From positions 1-7,875 of the forward strand of contig PXBQ01000546.1 in NCBI GenBank assembly GCA_003566875.1: DNA of 7,875 bases. The letters are read 5' to 3'. Of this stretch, positions 6,470-7,875 are shown one piece after another; position 1 is the first letter of the stretch; each line of letters starts with the position of its first letter. Source of the stretch: Spirochaetaceae bacterium. Lineage in GTDB: Bacteria; Spirochaetota; Spirochaetia; DSM-27196; PXBQ01. Both the position numbers and the translations under genes were made by a program. Under the pieces are notes generated by a model that saw only the letters and a list, made by a program, of their open reading frames with translations, ran no database searches and was not told the DNA's origin.

Positions 6470-6691
6470 GTGGAACGGTTTGTGAAAATCGTTGAGTTCG
6501 AGAACGAAATCGAAGCCCGACTCGTCGCCGAACACCTTAAAGAACTCGAAATACCCCATTTACTGAAAAGCTACGGCGATTCAGCGTACGCAGGCATCTT
6601 CCAGACACAACACGGTTGGGGACACCTCGAGGCGCCGAAGCAGTACGAGGACCAGATCCGCACCGTGTACGACGACCTCATCGGCCGATAA
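6470..6691 (+). CDS. Small DUF2007-like protein
   Basis: A 73-residue cytoplasmic protein with no membrane segment or signal. The pattern VKIVEFENEIEARLVAEHLKELEIPH, followed by an S-Y-x-D-x-A-Y-x-G-x-F-Q stretch (34-45) and GWGHLEAP (49-56), resembles DUF2007 ('putative signal transducing protein') proteins, small alpha/beta domains of unknown function that often begin with a phrase about 'changing sub-unit accession' such as this. It begins with GTG, supported by GGAGGG four nt upstream. It stands alone between two minus-strand genes: divergent from rny and overlapping the kbl tail by 14 nt. The family call is by pattern memory; function unknown. The strong SD and conserved-looking sequence make a real gene very likely. 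Confidence 0.8.
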   Translation: MERFVKIVEFENEIEARLVAEHLKELEIPHLLKSYGDSAYAGIFQTQHGWGHLEAPKQYEDQIRTVYDDLIGR

Positions 6692-7853
6692 CCTCGGCGA
6701 AACACCGAACCGCTTCCGAGAGCTCATCGCGAGTATGCGCCGCCGAAACCTGCGTTCGGATTCGTGCGGCGCCGTTTGGGACAACCGGGTACGAAAAACC
6801 GACGACGTACACGCCGCGTGCGAGCATCTCGGCCGCAATTCTATGCGCTTCGGCTGCATCTCCGATCATGATCGGCACGATCGGATGGGCGCCCTCGAGC
6901 ACGTCGAGACCGATCTCGGCGAGTTTCGACCGGAAGAATCGTGTGTTCGCTTCGAGTGTGTCGCGCAAAGCCGATGACTCTTCGATCAACTCGAGCGCCG
7001 CGATCGATGCGGCGACGATCATCGGCGCGACCGAGTTCGAGAAGAGGTACGGCCTCGAGCGCTGCCTGAGCAGTTCGACGATCTCCGCTCGAGCGGCGGT
7101 GTACCCACCGCTCGCGCCGCCGAGCGCTTTGCCGAGCGTGCCGGTTATGATATCGATACGTCCCTCGACGCCGGCCCGTTCGTGCGTCCCACGCCCGGTC
7201 GCGCCGACAAACCCGACCGCGTGCGAGTCGTCGACCATCACGAGCGCGTTGTACTCCTCGGCGAGATCGCAGATCTCGTTCAACCGAGCGTACGTGCCGT
7301 CCATCGAAAAAACGCCGTCGGTCGCGACGAGCCGAATGCGCGCGTCTGCCGCCGCGACAAGTTTCTCTTCGAGGTCGGCCATATCGTTGTTCGCGTACAC
7401 CGATCGTTTCGCCTTGCACAACCGAATACCGTCGATGATGCTCGCATGATTCAGAGCGTCGCTTATCACGGCGTCCTCGGGGCCGAGTAACGTCTCGAAC
7501 AGGCCTCCGTTCGCGTCGAAACACGAAGAATACAATATCGCGTCTTCGGTTCCGAGGAAACGCGCGATTTTTTTCTCGAGTTCGGTGTGGACCGTCGTGG
7601 TCCCGCATATAAAACGAACCGACGACAGCCCGTACCCCCATCGATCGAGCGCATCGTGCGCGGCGGCTATGATCCGAGGATCGGAGGAAAGCCCGAGATA
7701 GTTGTTCGCGCATAGGTTCAGCACCTGCCGGCCGTCGGCGACGCCGATCCGCGTGCTCTGTCGCGTCGTCACGACTCGCTCGTCCTTGTAAAGACCGGCG
7801 TTCCGGATCTGTTTAAGCTCCGAGTCGAGAATTGCTTTTATCGATGAATACAT
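6678..7853 (-). CDS. kbl: 2-amino-3-ketobutyrate CoA ligase (glycine C-acetyltransferase)
   Basis: This PLP enzyme joins glycine and acetyl-CoA to 2-amino-3-oxobutanoate or runs the reverse, the second step of threonine breakdown after threonine dehydrogenase. The 391 residues match the usual length (398 in E. coli). Signs of the alpha-oxoamine synthase family: CANNYLGL (48-55), H136 in NHASI stacking on PLP, D208 and H211 in VDDSHAVG, and the Schiff-base lysine K242 in TLGKALGGASGG. The phrases GGASGGYTAA and RQRSRPYLFSNS are characteristic of KBL rather than BioF or ALA synthase. The frame opens at an ATG at 7874, but the ATG at 7853 is chosen because GGAGGAGGG lies just upstream and the protein then begins like known KBLs. 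No threonine dehydrogenase is in the window; it could lie beyond the right edge. It overlaps the DUF2007-like gene tail to tail by 14 nt. Confidence 0.95.
   Translation of the reverse strand: MYSSIKAILDSELKQIRNAGLYKDERVVTTRQSTRIGVADGRQVLNLCANNYLGLSSDPRIIAAAHDALDRWGYGLSSVRFICGTTTVHTELEKKIARFLGTEDAILYSSCFDANGGLFETLLGPEDAVISDALNHASIIDGIRLCKAKRSVYANNDMADLEEKLVAAADARIRLVATDGVFSMDGTYARLNEICDLAEEYNALVMVDDSHAVGFVGATGRGTHERAGVEGRIDIITGTLGKALGGASGGYTAARAEIVELLRQRSRPYLFSNSVAPMIVAASIAALELIEESSALRDTLEANTRFFRSKLAEIGLDVLEGAHPIVPIMIGDAAEAHRIAAEMLARGVYVVGFSYPVVPNGAARIRTQVSAAHTRDELSEAVRCFAEVIGR
6680..6689. repeat. 10-bp palindrome shared by two convergent gene ends
   Basis: ATCGGCCGAT is self-complementary and is read as Ile-Gly-Arg plus the T of a stop codon from both directions. 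The plus gene ends with TAA and kbl with TGA. Confidence 0.8.
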
Positions 7854-7856
7854 GCG

Positions 7857-7865
7857 CCCTCCTCC
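7857..7865 (-). promoter_or_regulatory. Shine-Dalgarno of kbl
   Basis: GGAGGAGGG on the minus strand; the GGAGG core is seven nt from ATG 7853. A strong site that decides the start against the upstream ATG at 7874, for which no upstream sequence is available. Confidence 0.8.
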
Positions 7866-7875
7866 GGTGATCATA

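Noticed and set aside
6841..7713. 290-codon minus-strand frame inside kbl
   Set aside because: It is an alternative frame of kbl, very Arg-rich, and without any recognisable motif.
7854..7874. Upstream ATG of the kbl frame at 7874
   Set aside because: It would add seven residues encoded by the SD region itself; the ATG at 7853 has an excellent SD and the expected N-terminus.
1..7875. Mobile elements, CRISPR arrays, tRNA or rRNA genes, or a novel defence-like system
   Set aside because: The window is nearly filled by intact housekeeping genes; no transposase, direct-repeat array, cloverleaf or accessory cluster was seen by reading, although no covariance or repeat search could be run.

Overview
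This window carries eight protein-coding genes and almost no non-coding DNA. I see no mobile element, tRNA, rRNA, CRISPR array or sign of horizontal transfer. It reads as ordinary core-genome sequence from a moderately GC-rich bacterium. My best guess is a free-living member of the Spirochaetota. This rests on the flavour of the RNase Y N-terminus (WLYAKFQLSSSEQRAER), on an enzyme I gene with no PTS permease nearby, and on the mix of genes present. It is an inference from memory of the families, not a database result.

Layout, left to right. (1) Minus strand: der (first 161 codons, running off the left edge) preceded by ptsI (enzyme I of the PTS). They are 14 nt apart and probably co-transcribed from a strong sigma-70-type promoter at 2258-2286. 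(2) Plus strand, divergent from ptsI across an 80-nt gap: a membrane-anchored GerMN-domain protein. (3) Minus strand: a tight operon rny - ymdB - tlyA (RNase Y, YmdB-type phosphodiesterase, TlyA rRNA 2'-O-methyltransferase), with gaps of +6 and -4 nt. (4) Plus strand, divergent from rny: a 73-residue DUF2007-like protein. (5) Minus strand: kbl (2-amino-3-ketobutyrate CoA ligase), complete, with its Shine-Dalgarno (SD) at the right edge.

How the genes work together: rny-ymdB-tlyA is an RNA-centred unit, combining mRNA turnover at the membrane, a phosphodiesterase often linked to rny, and modification of ribosomal RNA. ptsI-der joins PTS phosphotransfer to ribosome assembly only by transcription; no functional link is evident. 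kbl serves threonine/glycine metabolism.

The most interesting features are small-scale. The ptsI promoter sits so close to the ATG that the mRNA should be nearly leaderless. Both convergent gene pairs overlap tail to tail (38 nt and 14 nt), the second through a palindrome that gives both proteins the same Ile-Gly-Arg ending. The rny promoter region contains two adjoining palindromes, and the true rny start is probably an internal GTG. I did not find a convincing new multi-gene system.
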